Notes: a model not told the origin generated them from the letters alone. DNA of 38,222 nucleotides from Mesonia profundi (GCF_031085155.1 NZ_JAVHUL010000031.1:1-38222), one strand, 5' to 3'; positions 7,985 to 17,618 are shown, numbered from the stretch's first letter. Made by a program: numbers and translations.

Positions 7985-9151
7985 CTAGTTCAAGGTTCCT
8001 CGCAATTCTTGCTCTCTTTCAATCGACTGAAATAGAGCCTTAAAGTTCCCTGCACCAAAACCTTTTGCTCCCATTCGCTGGATAATCTCAAAAAACAAGG
8101 TTGGCCTGTCTTGTAATGGCTTGGTAAAAATTTGTAATAGGTAACCTTCTTCATCGGCATCTACCATAATTCCCAAACTCTTTAATTTTTCCAAATCTTC
8201 ATTGAGTTCGTGACTAAATTCCTCTAATCTTCCTGGGATGGCGGTATAATATTCTTCTGGCGGGGTAGATAAAAATTCTACTCCTCTAGATCTTAAGTCT
8301 GACACCGTTTTAAGGATATCATCTGTAGCTACAGCAACGTGTTGCACTCCAGGCCCTTCATAAAAATCTAAATACTCTTCAATCTGTGATTTTTTTGCTC
8401 CTTCTGCAGGTTCATTAATAGGAAACTTAATTCTTCCGTTTCCATTACTCATCACCTTACTCATTAAAGCAGAATATTCGGTATGAATTTGCTTGTCATC
8501 AAAAGAAAGGAAGTTGACAAAGCCCATTACGTCTTCGTACCATTTTACCCAAATGTCCATTTCATTCCAGCCTACATTTCCTACCATATGATCAATAAAC
8601 TTTAGACCTACTGACTCTGGATTATAATCTGACTCCCATTTCACATAACCTGGCAAAAATGTTCCATTAAAGTTTTTACGCTCAATAAACATATGCACGG
8701 TTTCCCCGTAGGTATAAATACCCGCTTTTACAATCTCTCCATTCTCATCCTTGTCTACTGTTGGCTCTAAATAAGATTTAGCACCACGCTTAGTCGTTTC
8801 CTCATAAGCAGATCTAGCATCATCTACCCAAAGTGCTACCACTTTAACTCCGTCCCCATGCTTTACAATATGCTCATTAATTTTTTCTTTAGAATTTAAA
8901 GGAGAAGTAAGTACCAATCTAATCTTATCTTGCTGTAACACATAAGAAACGGTATCTCTACTTCCTGTCTCTAGTCCTTTATAAGCCATCGACTTAAACC
9001 CGAAAGCTGTTTTGTAAAAATGCGCTGCTTGTTTGGCATTCCCAACATACAACTCTATATAATCTGTTCCTAGAAGTGGCAAGAAATCTTGCGCGCCTTC
9101 AAATATTTTTTCTAATCCGTAATTTACTGATTCTACCTTCTTCTTACTCAT
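7985..9151 (-). CDS. hppD: 4-hydroxyphenylpyruvate dioxygenase
   Basis: A non-haem Fe(II) enzyme converting 4-hydroxyphenylpyruvate to homogentisate in tyrosine breakdown. The 388-residue protein has the two vicinal-oxygen-chelate domains of the family. The iron ligands are visible: H188 (KFIDHMVGNV), H271 (GPGVQHVAVATDD) and E355 (TLFFEIIQRMG), and the C-terminal GFGAGNFKALFQSIE segment is a family hallmark. It lies 108 bases downstream of hmgA on the same strand with no terminator seen between them, so the two consecutive steps of the pathway are probably co-transcribed. Confidence 0.97.
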   Translation of the reverse strand: MSKKKVESVNYGLEKIFEGAQDFLPLLGTDYIELYVGNAKQAAHFYKTAFGFKSMAYKGLETGSRDTVSYVLQQDKIRLVLTSPLNSKEKINEHIVKHGDGVKVVALWVDDARSAYEETTKRGAKSYLEPTVDKDENGEIVKAGIYTYGETVHMFIERKNFNGTFLPGYVKWESDYNPESVGLKFIDHMVGNVGWNEMDIWVKWYEDVMGFVNFLSFDDKQIHTEYSALMSKVMSNGNGRIKFPINEPAEGAKKSQIEEYLDFYEGPGVQHVAVATDDILKTVSDLRSRGVEFLSTPPEEYYTAIPGRLEEFSHELNEDLEKLKSLGIMVDADEEGYLLQIFTKPLQDRPTLFFEIIQRMGAKGFGAGNFKALFQSIEREQELRGTLN

Positions 9152-9259
9152 TATTTTTATTTTTTAATTCGATTTATTTTTCCCTTCTAAGTATCCATTC
9201 CACACCTAATTTACCACATCGCTCTCGCTTGCGCGGAAGTGTATAGTTGTAACATTTCG

Positions 9260-10429
9260 TTATTCATGATTTTCGTCTAACCAAGATTTATGATAGGTAT
9301 CATCCGCAATTTTCATTCCTTCTTCGGTTACTTGTAAAGGCTTAAACGTATCTACCATCACTGCAAGTTCTTCTGTTTCGGTTTGCCCGATGCTTCTCTC
9401 TACGGCTCCTGGATGCGGACCGTGAGGAATTCCTGCAGGATGTAAAGAAATATGTCCTGCCTCAATATCGTTTCTACTCATAAAGTCGCCATCTACATAA
9501 TACAATACCTCATCGCTATCTATATTGCTGTGATTATAGGGCGCAGGAATAGATTCGGGGTGATAATCATATAATCTAGGACAGAAACTACACACTACAA
9601 ACGTATCGGTTTCAAAAGTTTGGTGTACCGGTGGCGGTTGGTGAATTCTTCCCGTAATAGGTTCAAAATCGTGGATAGAAAAAGCATAAGGATAATTGTA
9701 TCCATCATAACCTACCACATCAAAAGGATGCGTGGCGTAGGTCACTTCAAAGATTTCTCCTTGCTTTTTAATTTTCATTAAAAATTCTCCTTTTTCATCG
9801 TGAGCCTCCAACTCGTAAGGTCTTCTAAGGTCGCGTTCACAAAACGGAGAACTCTCCAGCAACTGTCCAAACCAGTTTCTATATCTTTTAGGCGTATAAA
9901 TGGGACTCTTAGATTCTACGATAAAAAGCCGGTTGTTTTCATCATCAAATTCTATTTTATAAATCGTCCCTCTTGGGATGACAATATAATCCCCATATTT
10001 AAAATCTAAATTCCCGAATTGAGTTCTTAACTTCCCCGTACCTTTATGTATAAAAAGAAGTTCGTCTTCATCGGCATTCTTATAAAAGTAATCTTCCATA
10101 GATTCTTGCGGAGCCGCAAGCGCAATGGAACAATCAGAATTCATTAAGACTACCTTTCTACTTTCTAAATAATCTGGTGCAGGAACGGTTTGAAATCCGC
10201 GAAAGCGATACGACTTTATATTATTTTCTACGGCAATCTTTGGCTTGATGCTATAGGGCTCTTTTACGCTTTTTATTTGCGTGGGCCTATGCTCGTGGTA
10301 CAGGTTGGTAGACATCCCATCAAAACCTACGGTTCCAAAAAGTTGCTCATAATATAAGTCTCCATTCTGTTTTTTAAAAATCGTATGGCGCTTGGGCGGT
10401 ATTTTTCCTAATTTGTGATAAAATGGCAT
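9260..10429 (-). CDS. hmgA: Homogentisate 1,2-dioxygenase
   Basis: Opens the ring of homogentisate, the product of the neighbouring hppD, to maleylacetoacetate. The start is taken as the ATG at 10429 (MPFYHKLGKIPPKRH), giving 389 residues; six codons upstream (from 10447) have no family support. Family signs: the N-terminal LYHEHRPTQ, the cupin-like core, PAPYNHSNIDSDEVLYY and HPAGIPHGPHPG, which should carry the His and Glu iron ligands. A GATATTTG sequence at 10448-10455 (minus strand) is one mismatch from the -7 consensus and could be its promoter. The next enzyme (maleylacetoacetate isomerase or fumarylacetoacetase) is not in the window. Confidence 0.95.
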   Translation of the reverse strand: MPFYHKLGKIPPKRHTIFKKQNGDLYYEQLFGTVGFDGMSTNLYHEHRPTQIKSVKEPYSIKPKIAVENNIKSYRFRGFQTVPAPDYLESRKVVLMNSDCSIALAAPQESMEDYFYKNADEDELLFIHKGTGKLRTQFGNLDFKYGDYIVIPRGTIYKIEFDDENNRLFIVESKSPIYTPKRYRNWFGQLLESSPFCERDLRRPYELEAHDEKGEFLMKIKKQGEIFEVTYATHPFDVVGYDGYNYPYAFSIHDFEPITGRIHQPPPVHQTFETDTFVVCSFCPRLYDYHPESIPAPYNHSNIDSDEVLYYVDGDFMSRNDIEAGHISLHPAGIPHGPHPGAVERSIGQTETEELAVMVDTFKPLQVTEEGMKIADDTYHKSWLDENHE

Positions 10430-10516
10430 AACACATGTGCTTTTCACAAATATCGGAAATTTTTCTGTCCTATTGATTTTTGTAGGCTGGGTTTTTAGAA
10501 AATAAGGTTTTTAGCT

Positions 10517-10603
10517 GAAAAAAATGAATTTGAAGTTGAAATCGAAGGTAAAGTTGAAAAAGAAAATGAACGTGAAGTGGAAGTGGAAGGCGAAATTGAA
10601 GAC
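10517..10603 (+). repeat. Degenerate hexamer tract (GAANNN)n in an intergenic region
   Basis: For about 87 bases nearly every sixth base begins a GAA triplet (GAAGTTGAAATCGAAGG... GAAGTGGAAGTGGAAGG), so one frame reads as alternating Glu and another residue. No start codon precedes it and the frame closes soon after, so it is not a gene. A similar short stretch (ACTGATATTGAAATTGAG) reappears at about 10761-10778, on the far side of the dispersed repeat. The 352 bases between hmgA and the SBBP gene hold this tract, the dispersed repeat and a G19 run, and nothing else that I recognise. Confidence 0.55.
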
Positions 10604-10604
10604 T

Positions 10605-10707
10605 CTTTACACACTCCCTGCCCGAATGAATTCGTTCAGGCGGGCTAACCTCTTACTTCGGCTACGCTCAGCATATGCTTTTTTTAGAGGGGGGGGGGGG
10701 GGGGGGG
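10605..10707 (+). repeat. Dispersed repeat, copy A, ending in a run of 19 G
   Basis: This stretch is nearly identical to 12744-12833 in the same orientation. Both share CCGAATGAATTCGTTCAGGC, GGGCTAAC, CTTCGGCTACGCT and an ending TTAGAGGGG. The left part can fold (GCCCG / CGGGC around GAATGAATTC). Copy A ends in 19 consecutive G (10689-10707), copy B in four. Confidence 0.8.
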
Positions 10708-10781
10708 AAATTATGGTAAACTTAAAATGCTTCTGATAGAATTAAGAGCGTGGGCAGAAACTGATATTGAAATTGAGAAAA

Positions 10782-12542
10782 CTATTCTATCACCACTTTT
10801 ATGGTTTTAAGCTCACCTTCTTTATTACCTACCACGGCAAAATAAATACCTGCAGAAAGATGCCTTGCATCGACACGTAACTCATTATCGCCTGGCTGCG
10901 AAACAACTTCATGAACTAGCTGCCCATGCAAATTGTATAATTTTAAATTAGCTTCTTGCACAGCACCAATGGTGAACTCTCCATCATTGGGATTAGGGTA
11001 AAGAAGTACTTGCGTATCTTTAAACGAATCTAGACCTAGGCTAGGTTCAAATTTTACTAGATAGGCGTTAAACACATTATAGTCTGTGTTAAAATTTCTT
11101 TCTAAGCTGGGCTGGTAAGCATTGTTTGTAGCGATACCGTTAGAACTTCCCGTTGTCCCATAAATATAAAATGCATCGTCCCCAATGGGAAGCACCCCAC
11201 TTGCGCTTTCAATTTTATCTCCCCCATAATAGGTCCCCCATACACGTTCGCCTTGCTTGGTAAATTTAGCAATAAAATTATCCGTAAAACCATTAGCATT
11301 ATAGGTTTCCTTAAAAGCACCAGCAGTAGCAATGCCCGTGGTACTCTGGGTAGAGGAAGTAAAATAAATATGATTGTCTAGGAAAGATACCATCTTACCA
11401 GAATAAGCAAAAATATTGTCAAAATCTATATCTTCTCCGCCATAGTAAGTGCCCCATTCTCGCTGACCGTAGATATCAAATTTTGCTAAAAAGGTATCAA
11501 TACTACCTGCCAAAATGGTTTGGTGAGCCCCCGAAGAAGCAATATTATCTGTGCTGCTGGTAATACCGCCTAAATAGATTTCATTTTTATACACTTGTAA
11601 ATCATAAATAACAGTCGATTCCTGAGCAGTATTGGGATTGCCATAATAAGTACTCCAAACCCTATTACCAATATCATTAAATTTAGTTAAGAAGCCACTA
11701 CCTTGTTGTGATTGATGGGAATTGGGAGTGGCAAAGAACCCAGTACCTTCTTCCGTAGCTTGACCCGCCATATATACGCTCCCAAATTCATCTACTCCTA
11801 CACCAATAGTGCCCGCAAAACCGTAATAGGTGCCCCATTCTCGATTTCCATGAGTATCAAATTTATTTAAATATCCATTGCCAACAAGTCCTCCATTCTC
11901 TTCCTCTGGAATAAGATAATCGGTTTGAAAAGTTCCCGAAGTGCTTATTCCAGTCGTACGAAAGGTTTTACCTGCAACATATATATTACCTTGTGCATCT
12001 GCAGTAATTGCAAATATTGAATTTGGAAAATATGTACCCCACTGCAACACCCCATTGGCATTAAATTTAGCTATAAACCCATTAGGATAATTTTCTCCGT
12101 TCTCGTTGGTAACGATAGTGGGTTGGAAAGCACCCGGCGTAGCGATACCCGTAGTACTACCAGTAAAGCCAGCCAAATAAATATTATTATTTGCGTCAAT
12201 ACTTATACCATTCGTTCTTACGCCTTGACCTCCATAAAATGTGGACCAAACCACCTCGCCATCTGGATCAAACTTGGTTAACATACAAATGGTAGAACCA
12301 TCAATGCACTCTGTTTGATGCGCCCCAGAGGTCACAAAAGTATCTGAATAAGGAGATTCTGTATCCTGCACGGTGGTCGCTAAATAGACATTGCCTTCAC
12401 TATCTTTTACCGCTCCCTCAGAAAAGGTGTAGTTACCTCCGTAATAAGTAGCCCAAGTTCGCTGTGTATTAAATTGTGCTTGGGTACCAAAAGAACAGAT
12501 AAGAAATCCTAAGAGTATTCATAAAAAAGTAAATTTTTTCAT
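10782..12542 (-). pseudogene. SBBP-repeat beta-propeller protein with T9SS sorting domain; stop codon in the signal peptide
   Basis: Encodes a secreted protein of about 586 residues built from SBBP-type repeats (GAFQT... FIAKFNANG..WGTYYGG... GNIYVAG.T.STTGIAT, about six copies) and ending in a type IX secretion sorting domain (LLYPNPNDGEFTI... LHGQLVHEV... LSAGIYFAVV). An ATG at 12542 starts a textbook signal peptide ending GTQAQ, but its eighth codon is TGA (12519-12521), between MKKFTFL and ILLGFLICSFG. The rest of the frame is open to the end. As written, only an internal start such as the GTG at 12371 could be used, and that would remove the export signal. So it is either a recent nonsense pseudogene or a sequencing error. 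It is flanked by the two direct dispersed repeats. Confidence 0.85.
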
Positions 12543-12743
12543 GGGAGTGAGATTTTAATGAAAAGAGAAAACCAGTATTATGTCAGATTTACAGACACTT
12601 AAACACGATTATCATCCTAAAATTACGCTTTTTAAGCCACATTAACAAAATATTCTCAAATTAAAACTGCTTGGAACATTTGAAATTTCGTTTTTAAAAA
12701 ATTTTTAAGTATTTATCCTGAAACTTTAAAGGAATCGAGAAAA

Positions 12744-12833
12744 CTTTTTACACCCCCCCCTGGCCGAATGAATTCGTTCAGGCGGGCTAACCCTTTACTT
12801 CGGCTACGCTTAGCACAGGCTTTATTAGAGGGG
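12744..12833 (+). repeat. Dispersed repeat, copy B, with a C8 run at its left end
   Basis: Same orientation and nearly the same sequence as copy A (10605-10707), 2.1 kb away. Copy B begins with eight C (12753-12760) and ends with four G (12830-12833), so the element appears bounded by C and G homopolymers whose lengths differ between copies. The 353-base gap between the SBBP gene and the patatin gene holds this copy and otherwise plain AT-rich DNA. Confidence 0.8.
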
Positions 12834-12895
12834 AAAATTCATAGTGACTTTATAAAACAATTTAAACGTACTGCAAATTTGCAAAGCAATGCTTT

Positions 12896-15139
12896 TTAGA
12901 AATAATAACCTAAACTAAAAAACCATTCGCTTTCACCGCGTTCTGGGGAGTAGGTATATTTTAATTCTATGGGTCCCAAGATGGTCTCTAAGCCATAACC
13001 AAGAGCCAGTCCCGTAAAATCTGGTGTAGAAAGCAAATTACCGGTTTCGTATAAATCGTCTCCTACATTCGCTATGTTATAACTAGCAATGATGTGGTTT
13101 TTTTTTAAAAACTCATAATCTATATCAATTAATCCCTTTACATAACTGTCTCCAGCAATGCTTAGAAAATCGTACCCGTAGAAAGGAATCGTATTGTTGG
13201 TTTGCTGATTTCCATATCCGCCAAGAGAAAAATTAAGAAAAGTCATGTCATTATTTCCTATTCTATGCCCTGTTTCGGTTTGAAGCCTGACACTTATTTG
13301 GGATAACGGGCTAAATGCATAACCAATGCTACCTTTTGCAATAGAAAATTCTGAAAAATCAAAAGTAGATTTAGAATCGAATACATACAGGTGGAAGTCT
13401 CCTTTAAAGTAAACCCCCGAACTAGGAAAATAAGAGTTATCATACGTATCATAAGCGATGTATCCAAACGCGCTAAACAAGTTGCTTTGCTCCAAAATGG
13501 TAAACGGCAATTGCTCATCGGTGTCATTATCGATAATGGTTTCGGTCTCGATTCTAGAATATTTATGCTCTGCTCCCAACCCAAATTTGAAAAATTTCAA
13601 GAAAAAGGTTTCGGCATAAATCTGATTGGTAAAATCAAAGGTTTCTAACTCTACCTTATTTACATTATATTCCCCAATGTTAGCGTTTTGCTTTAAAAAA
13701 TCAAAGTCTACATCTTTGTTGTATTGGTTGATTTGTGAATTCACTCCAATGCTCCAGTAATTTCCTTTGTCAATATAATATTGAAAGTCGTACCTAAAAT
13801 TATCTCCCGCAATAAAATCTAAAGAAATAATATCATTGGTTAAGAACAAACTTTTCTTGGTGAGATTCACCAAAGCCGCACTTCTATACAACTCATCATA
13901 ATGTAAGCCCAAGCGTAAAAAAGTATTGTTTTTATTTTCTGAAACCTTTAATTTTAAGTTATAGGTATTTTTAGAATTAGGCACCAAAGTATACTCAACA
14001 CGCTTAAAATTTCCTGTAGCCGAAAGGGTGTTCACTCCCGTACTTAAATCTTCATAAGAGGTCTTGGCTTCGGTTTCTAATTTTAGTTTCCCCCGAATGT
14101 AATTTCTAGGGTAATCGTGATTCCCCGTAATTTCTATTTGATGAATGTAAACAGAATCCTGAAGCTTTACGGGTTCTCTTTCTTTAAAATGATTGGGACG
14201 TTGTCGTTTTGCCACAGCTTTTAATTCTTCAAATTTTAAATGGGCTGCCTGTTCCCCATTCTCTATGATTTTTTTTCCTTTCTCAAAAGAAAGCACCGAA
14301 AAGTTTACGATATCTGGCTTGATATACAAATCTGTTTTCTCCCGCTTCTCTTTCATATCGCCAATCGTTCTAAAATTATTAACCTGCGTCATAATTTCAA
14401 AAACAGATTGTAAATTCTCTCTTCCTACCAAGCTGTCTTGCACATCTACGCCAATAATAAAATCTGCGCCCCTGGCTTTTAATTCGTCAATGGGGTAATT
14501 ATTGGCAATTCCACCATCACTCACCAACCTACCATCAATCTCTACCGGACTAAATAAAGTAGGAATGGCTCCACTTGCCGAAACGGCTTGCGCCAACGAG
14601 CCGCTTTCCAAAATAATAGCTTCTCCGGTTTCAATATTGGTTCCAATACAGAAAAAAGGAATGGGTAAGTTTTTAAAATTATGAATGTCGTTGACATGAA
14701 CCGTAAGCTGAGAAATGAGGTTGTATAAATTTTGCCCCTTAGATAATCCTGAAGGAAAAGACAACTTAAAATTATCAAAAGGTAAGGTTAACGTATACCG
14801 CTCTGAATCTTTCCGCTCATAAAAAGTCTTCACATTTCTTGGAAGATCATCTTGTATTAAGGTATTAAAATTGGTTTCTCTAAAGATAGAATCCAATTGA
14901 TGTGGCGTATATCCAGCAGCGTAAAGAGACCCTACAATCGCTCCCATACTGGTTCCTGCAATATAATCTACCCGAATTCCCGCTTTATCAATTTTTTTTA
15001 AGGCTCCAATATGTGCCAAACCTTTGGCTCCTCCTCCGCTTAAAACCAGGCCTACTTTTAAATCTTTTTGGGGTAGAGAATCTTGCTGCGCAAAAGCACT
15101 TCCTGCCATCAATAAGCATATATAAAACAGGATTCTCAT
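12896..15139 (-). CDS. Patatin-like phospholipase fused to POTRA and outer-membrane beta-barrel (PlpD-type)
   Basis: A 747-residue protein that should be a type Vd-like autotransported lipase. Order: signal peptide ending GSAFAQ; patatin domain (about 28-310) with the oxyanion loop GGGAKG (35-40), nucleophile S64 in GTSMG, and aspartate D208 in VSDGGIANNYP, completing the Ser-Asp dyad; a POTRA-like segment (about 330-410: YIHQIEITGNHDYPRNYIRG); and a BamA/surface-antigen barrel to the C-terminus ending in an aromatic residue (LGYYF). All catalytic residues are present. Its ATG overlaps the uvrC stop by four bases, so translation is coupled to uvrC, although the functions are unrelated. Substrate lipids are unknown. 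Confidence 0.9.
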   Translation of the reverse strand: MRILFYICLLMAGSAFAQQDSLPQKDLKVGLVLSGGGAKGLAHIGALKKIDKAGIRVDYIAGTSMGAIVGSLYAAGYTPHQLDSIFRETNFNTLIQDDLPRNVKTFYERKDSERYTLTLPFDNFKLSFPSGLSKGQNLYNLISQLTVHVNDIHNFKNLPIPFFCIGTNIETGEAIILESGSLAQAVSASGAIPTLFSPVEIDGRLVSDGGIANNYPIDELKARGADFIIGVDVQDSLVGRENLQSVFEIMTQVNNFRTIGDMKEKREKTDLYIKPDIVNFSVLSFEKGKKIIENGEQAAHLKFEELKAVAKRQRPNHFKEREPVKLQDSVYIHQIEITGNHDYPRNYIRGKLKLETEAKTSYEDLSTGVNTLSATGNFKRVEYTLVPNSKNTYNLKLKVSENKNNTFLRLGLHYDELYRSAALVNLTKKSLFLTNDIISLDFIAGDNFRYDFQYYIDKGNYWSIGVNSQINQYNKDVDFDFLKQNANIGEYNVNKVELETFDFTNQIYAETFFLKFFKFGLGAEHKYSRIETETIIDNDTDEQLPFTILEQSNLFSAFGYIAYDTYDNSYFPSSGVYFKGDFHLYVFDSKSTFDFSEFSIAKGSIGYAFSPLSQISVRLQTETGHRIGNNDMTFLNFSLGGYGNQQTNNTIPFYGYDFLSIAGDSYVKGLIDIDYEFLKKNHIIASYNIANVGDDLYETGNLLSTPDFTGLALGYGLETILGPIELKYTYSPERGESEWFFSLGYYF

Positions 15140-16941
15140 TCGTTTTCCTTTTTTTTCTGATAATACTGAAACACCAAATTCCCTTTAGAAACTCCTACAA
15201 TATCCACCAATTCTTTTTTACTGGCTTCGGTTATTCTTTTAATAGATCTAAACTGCTTCAATAATTCTACGGCTGTTTTTTCTCCAATGCCTGTAATAGA
15301 TTCCAATTCAGTTCCTAAAGCGGCATTGCTTCGTTTATTTCTATGAAAGGTAATCCCAAAACGGTGCGCTTCATTCCTTAATTGCTGAATGATCTTTAAA
15401 GTTTCAGATTTTTTATCTAAATATAAAGGATATTGGTCTCCCGGATAGAATAATTCTTCCAAACGTTTGGCAATTCCTATAATGGCTATTTTTCCGCGTA
15501 AGCCTAAATCGTCTAATGCTTTTAAAGCCGATGATAATTGTCCTTTTCCGCCATCAATAATAATCAATTGCGGTAAAGGCTCTTCTTCGTTGAGCAATCT
15601 TTTATACCTTCTAAACACCACTTCTTCCATCGAGGCATAATCATCTGCACCCACTACGGTTTTAATGTTGAATTTACGATAATCGCGCTTGCTTGGTTTT
15701 CCGTTTTTAAACACCACACAAGCCGCAACAGGGTTACTTCCTTGAATGTTGGAGTTGTCAAAACATTCAATATGTCTAGGCTCCTCTTGTAATCGCAAAT
15801 CTTTTTTCATCTGCGCCATCAATCGGTTGACGTGGCGGTCTGGATCTATAATTTTCATTTGCTTAAAACGATCTTGACGGAAGTATTTCGCGTTCCGTAA
15901 AGAAAGATCTACAATCGCTTTTTTATCTCCTAGCTTGGGTACGGTCACCTTAATATCTCCACCCAAATTAACAGGAAAGGGTACATAAATTTCTTTAGAC
16001 TGCGAATTGAAGCGTTGTCGCATTTCAATAACCCCTAGCGCCAATAACACTTCATCGCTTTCATCCAACTTTTTCTTCATCTCAATGGTATGCGACCTGA
16101 TGATGGAACCGTGAGAAAGCTGTAAAAAGTTAACGTAACCGTAGCCTTCATCGCTGGTCACCGAAAATACATCTACATTATTAATTTTTGGATTGACCAC
16201 CGTAGATTTGGATTGGTATTTTTCTAAAACGTCTATTTTATCCTTTATTCGCTGTGCTTCTTCAAACTCCATCGCTTCGGCGTGCGTTTTCATTTGTTCT
16301 TTAAATTTCAGTAGCGAATCTTTAAAATCTCCCTTTACAATTTGCCGAATATGCTCGATGTTCTTCGTGTATTCTACTTCGTTTTGATAACCTTCACAAG
16401 GACCTTTGCAATTTCCTAAATGGTATTCTAAGCAGACTTTATATTTTCCTTGTTGTATTTTCTCTTCGGCGAGGTCATAATTGCACGTTCTTAATTGATA
16501 TAAGCCTTTTATAAGCTCTAATAAGGTGTTGACGGTTTTAAAACTGGTGTAAGGACCGTAATATTCGCTCCCATCTTTAATTACTCTTCGGGTGGGAAAA
16601 ACACGAGGAAAGCGTTCGTTCTTAATGCAAATCCAAGGATAGGTTTTGTCATCTTTAAGCAGCACGTTAAAACGAGGCTGGTATTTTTTAATCAGGTTGT
16701 TTTCTAAGAGTAAAGCATCGGTTTCAGAGTTAACTACAATGTGTTTTATATCGCGTATCTTCTTCACCATAACCCCAATACGGTGGCTATCGTGCTTTTT
16801 ATTAAAGTAAGAAGTCACTCTCTTTTTAAGGTTCTTGGCTTTCCCTACATATAAAATTTTTCCGTTTTTATCGTAATATTGATACACCCCCGGACTCGAA
16901 GGAAGCGTTTTTAATTGTACCTCTAAAGATGCCTGCTCCAT
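15136..16941 (-). CDS. uvrC: Excinuclease ABC subunit C
   Basis: The endonuclease subunit of nucleotide excision repair; it makes the 3' and then the 5' incision around a lesion bound by UvrA/UvrB. The 601-residue protein has the GIY-YIG nuclease at the N-terminus (PGVYQYYDKNGKILYVGKAKNLKKR), a Cys cluster (CNYD... CLEYHLGNCKGPCEGY), the UVR coiled region that binds UvrB (about 205-240), the RNase H-like domain (about 380-500: CFDNSNIQGSNPVAACVVF... IIDGGKGQL) and two helix-hairpin-helix motifs at the end. The length is normal for the family. A TATCTTTG box ends only six bases before the ATG, which would give a leaderless message if it is the promoter. Confidence 0.97.
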   Translation of the reverse strand: MEQASLEVQLKTLPSSPGVYQYYDKNGKILYVGKAKNLKKRVTSYFNKKHDSHRIGVMVKKIRDIKHIVVNSETDALLLENNLIKKYQPRFNVLLKDDKTYPWICIKNERFPRVFPTRRVIKDGSEYYGPYTSFKTVNTLLELIKGLYQLRTCNYDLAEEKIQQGKYKVCLEYHLGNCKGPCEGYQNEVEYTKNIEHIRQIVKGDFKDSLLKFKEQMKTHAEAMEFEEAQRIKDKIDVLEKYQSKSTVVNPKINNVDVFSVTSDEGYGYVNFLQLSHGSIIRSHTIEMKKKLDESDEVLLALGVIEMRQRFNSQSKEIYVPFPVNLGGDIKVTVPKLGDKKAIVDLSLRNAKYFRQDRFKQMKIIDPDRHVNRLMAQMKKDLRLQEEPRHIECFDNSNIQGSNPVAACVVFKNGKPSKRDYRKFNIKTVVGADDYASMEEVVFRRYKRLLNEEEPLPQLIIIDGGKGQLSSALKALDDLGLRGKIAIIGIAKRLEELFYPGDQYPLYLDKKSETLKIIQQLRNEAHRFGITFHRNKRSNAALGTELESITGIGEKTAVELLKQFRSIKRITEASKKELVDIVGVSKGNLVFQYYQKKKENE

Positions 16942-16946
16942 ACCTT

Positions 16947-16954
16947 CAAAGATA
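16947..16954 (-). promoter_or_regulatory. Possible -7 element for uvrC, very close to the start codon
   Basis: On the minus strand this reads TATCTTTG, matching TAnnTTTG, but it lies only six bases before the ATG. If used, transcription would start at or near the first codon. No TTG is seen at the -33 spacing. The 235-base divergent gap also holds a weak hairpin (17042-17072) and is otherwise AT-rich. Confidence 0.3.
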
Positions 16955-17176
16955 AAGTATGTTTTATACTTTTAAAAGAAACTACGACTATCCTTAAAAA
17001 CTATTTTTTATTAAACATTTTAGTTTATTTTTGGAGCCTTATTTCTTCAGATTTTTTTCATTTTTGAAGAAAACTTACGCTAGGCTTTTTGCTTTATAGA
17101 TTTTTAATTAAATTAAATGATTATTAGCTTGCTAAAAATTTTATTATCCTAACCTCTATAGTGTTACATTTACCCC

Positions 17177-17611
17177 ATGTATAAGAAAGAAAAAAAGATA
17201 ATTGGCCGAAGTGATATCGTCAATTTTCCCGAATTACAACTCGAGGAAATCGCGATTAAAATTGATACCGGTGCCTATACGTCTTCTATTCACTGTAAAG
17301 ACATTGTAGAAGAAAAAGGAATTCTTACATGTACTTTTCTAGACGAAGACCATCCGCAATACAACTCGATGGAGTTTACGTTTAAAGACTATAAAAAAAT
17401 AACGGTAAGAAGCAGTAATGGCTTAGCCCAAAAACGCTACGAAGTAAAATCTACTATTCAACTATTTGGTAAGACCTATAAGATTTCACTCTCGTTAAAC
17501 GACCGACAGGAGATGAGATTCCCTGTCCTTATCGGAAGAAAATTTCTAAATAATAAATTTATTGTAGATACCCAATTAAAAGACATATCCTTTCAACAAC
17601 AAGATCAATAA
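17177..17611 (+). CDS. Retropepsin-like aspartic protease, RimB family
   Basis: A 144-residue protein of the family formerly called 'ATP-dependent zinc protease' and now regarded as retropepsin-like (PF05618). The active-site motif [10 protein letters not shown] is at residues 28-37, and a second conserved segment ([10 protein letters not shown]) follows near 118. It lies seven bases before rimK and is the first gene of a tight rimB-like/rimK/M14 cluster. In pseudomonads RimB works with RimK on glutamylated ribosomal protein S6, which suggests the same partnership here by inference. The start ATG follows a long AT-rich divergent region with no clear -7 box. Confidence 0.85.
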   Translation: MYKKEKKIIGRSDIVNFPELQLEEIAIKIDTGAYTSSIHCKDIVEEKGILTCTFLDEDHPQYNSMEFTFKDYKKITVRSSNGLAQKRYEVKSTIQLFGKTYKISLSLNDRQEMRFPVLIGRKFLNNKFIVDTQLKDISFQQQDQ

Positions 17612-17618
17612 CACAATT

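Noticed and set aside
10524-10736. A 70-codon plus-strand frame rich in Lys and ending in a Gly run
   Set aside because: It is built from the GAANNN tract, the dispersed repeat and the G19 run read in one frame; no product-like sequence and no ribosome-binding site.
12896-16941. Functional link between the patatin-type lipase and uvrC
   Set aside because: The four-base overlap shows co-translation only; there is no known biological connection and such overlaps are common in compact genomes.
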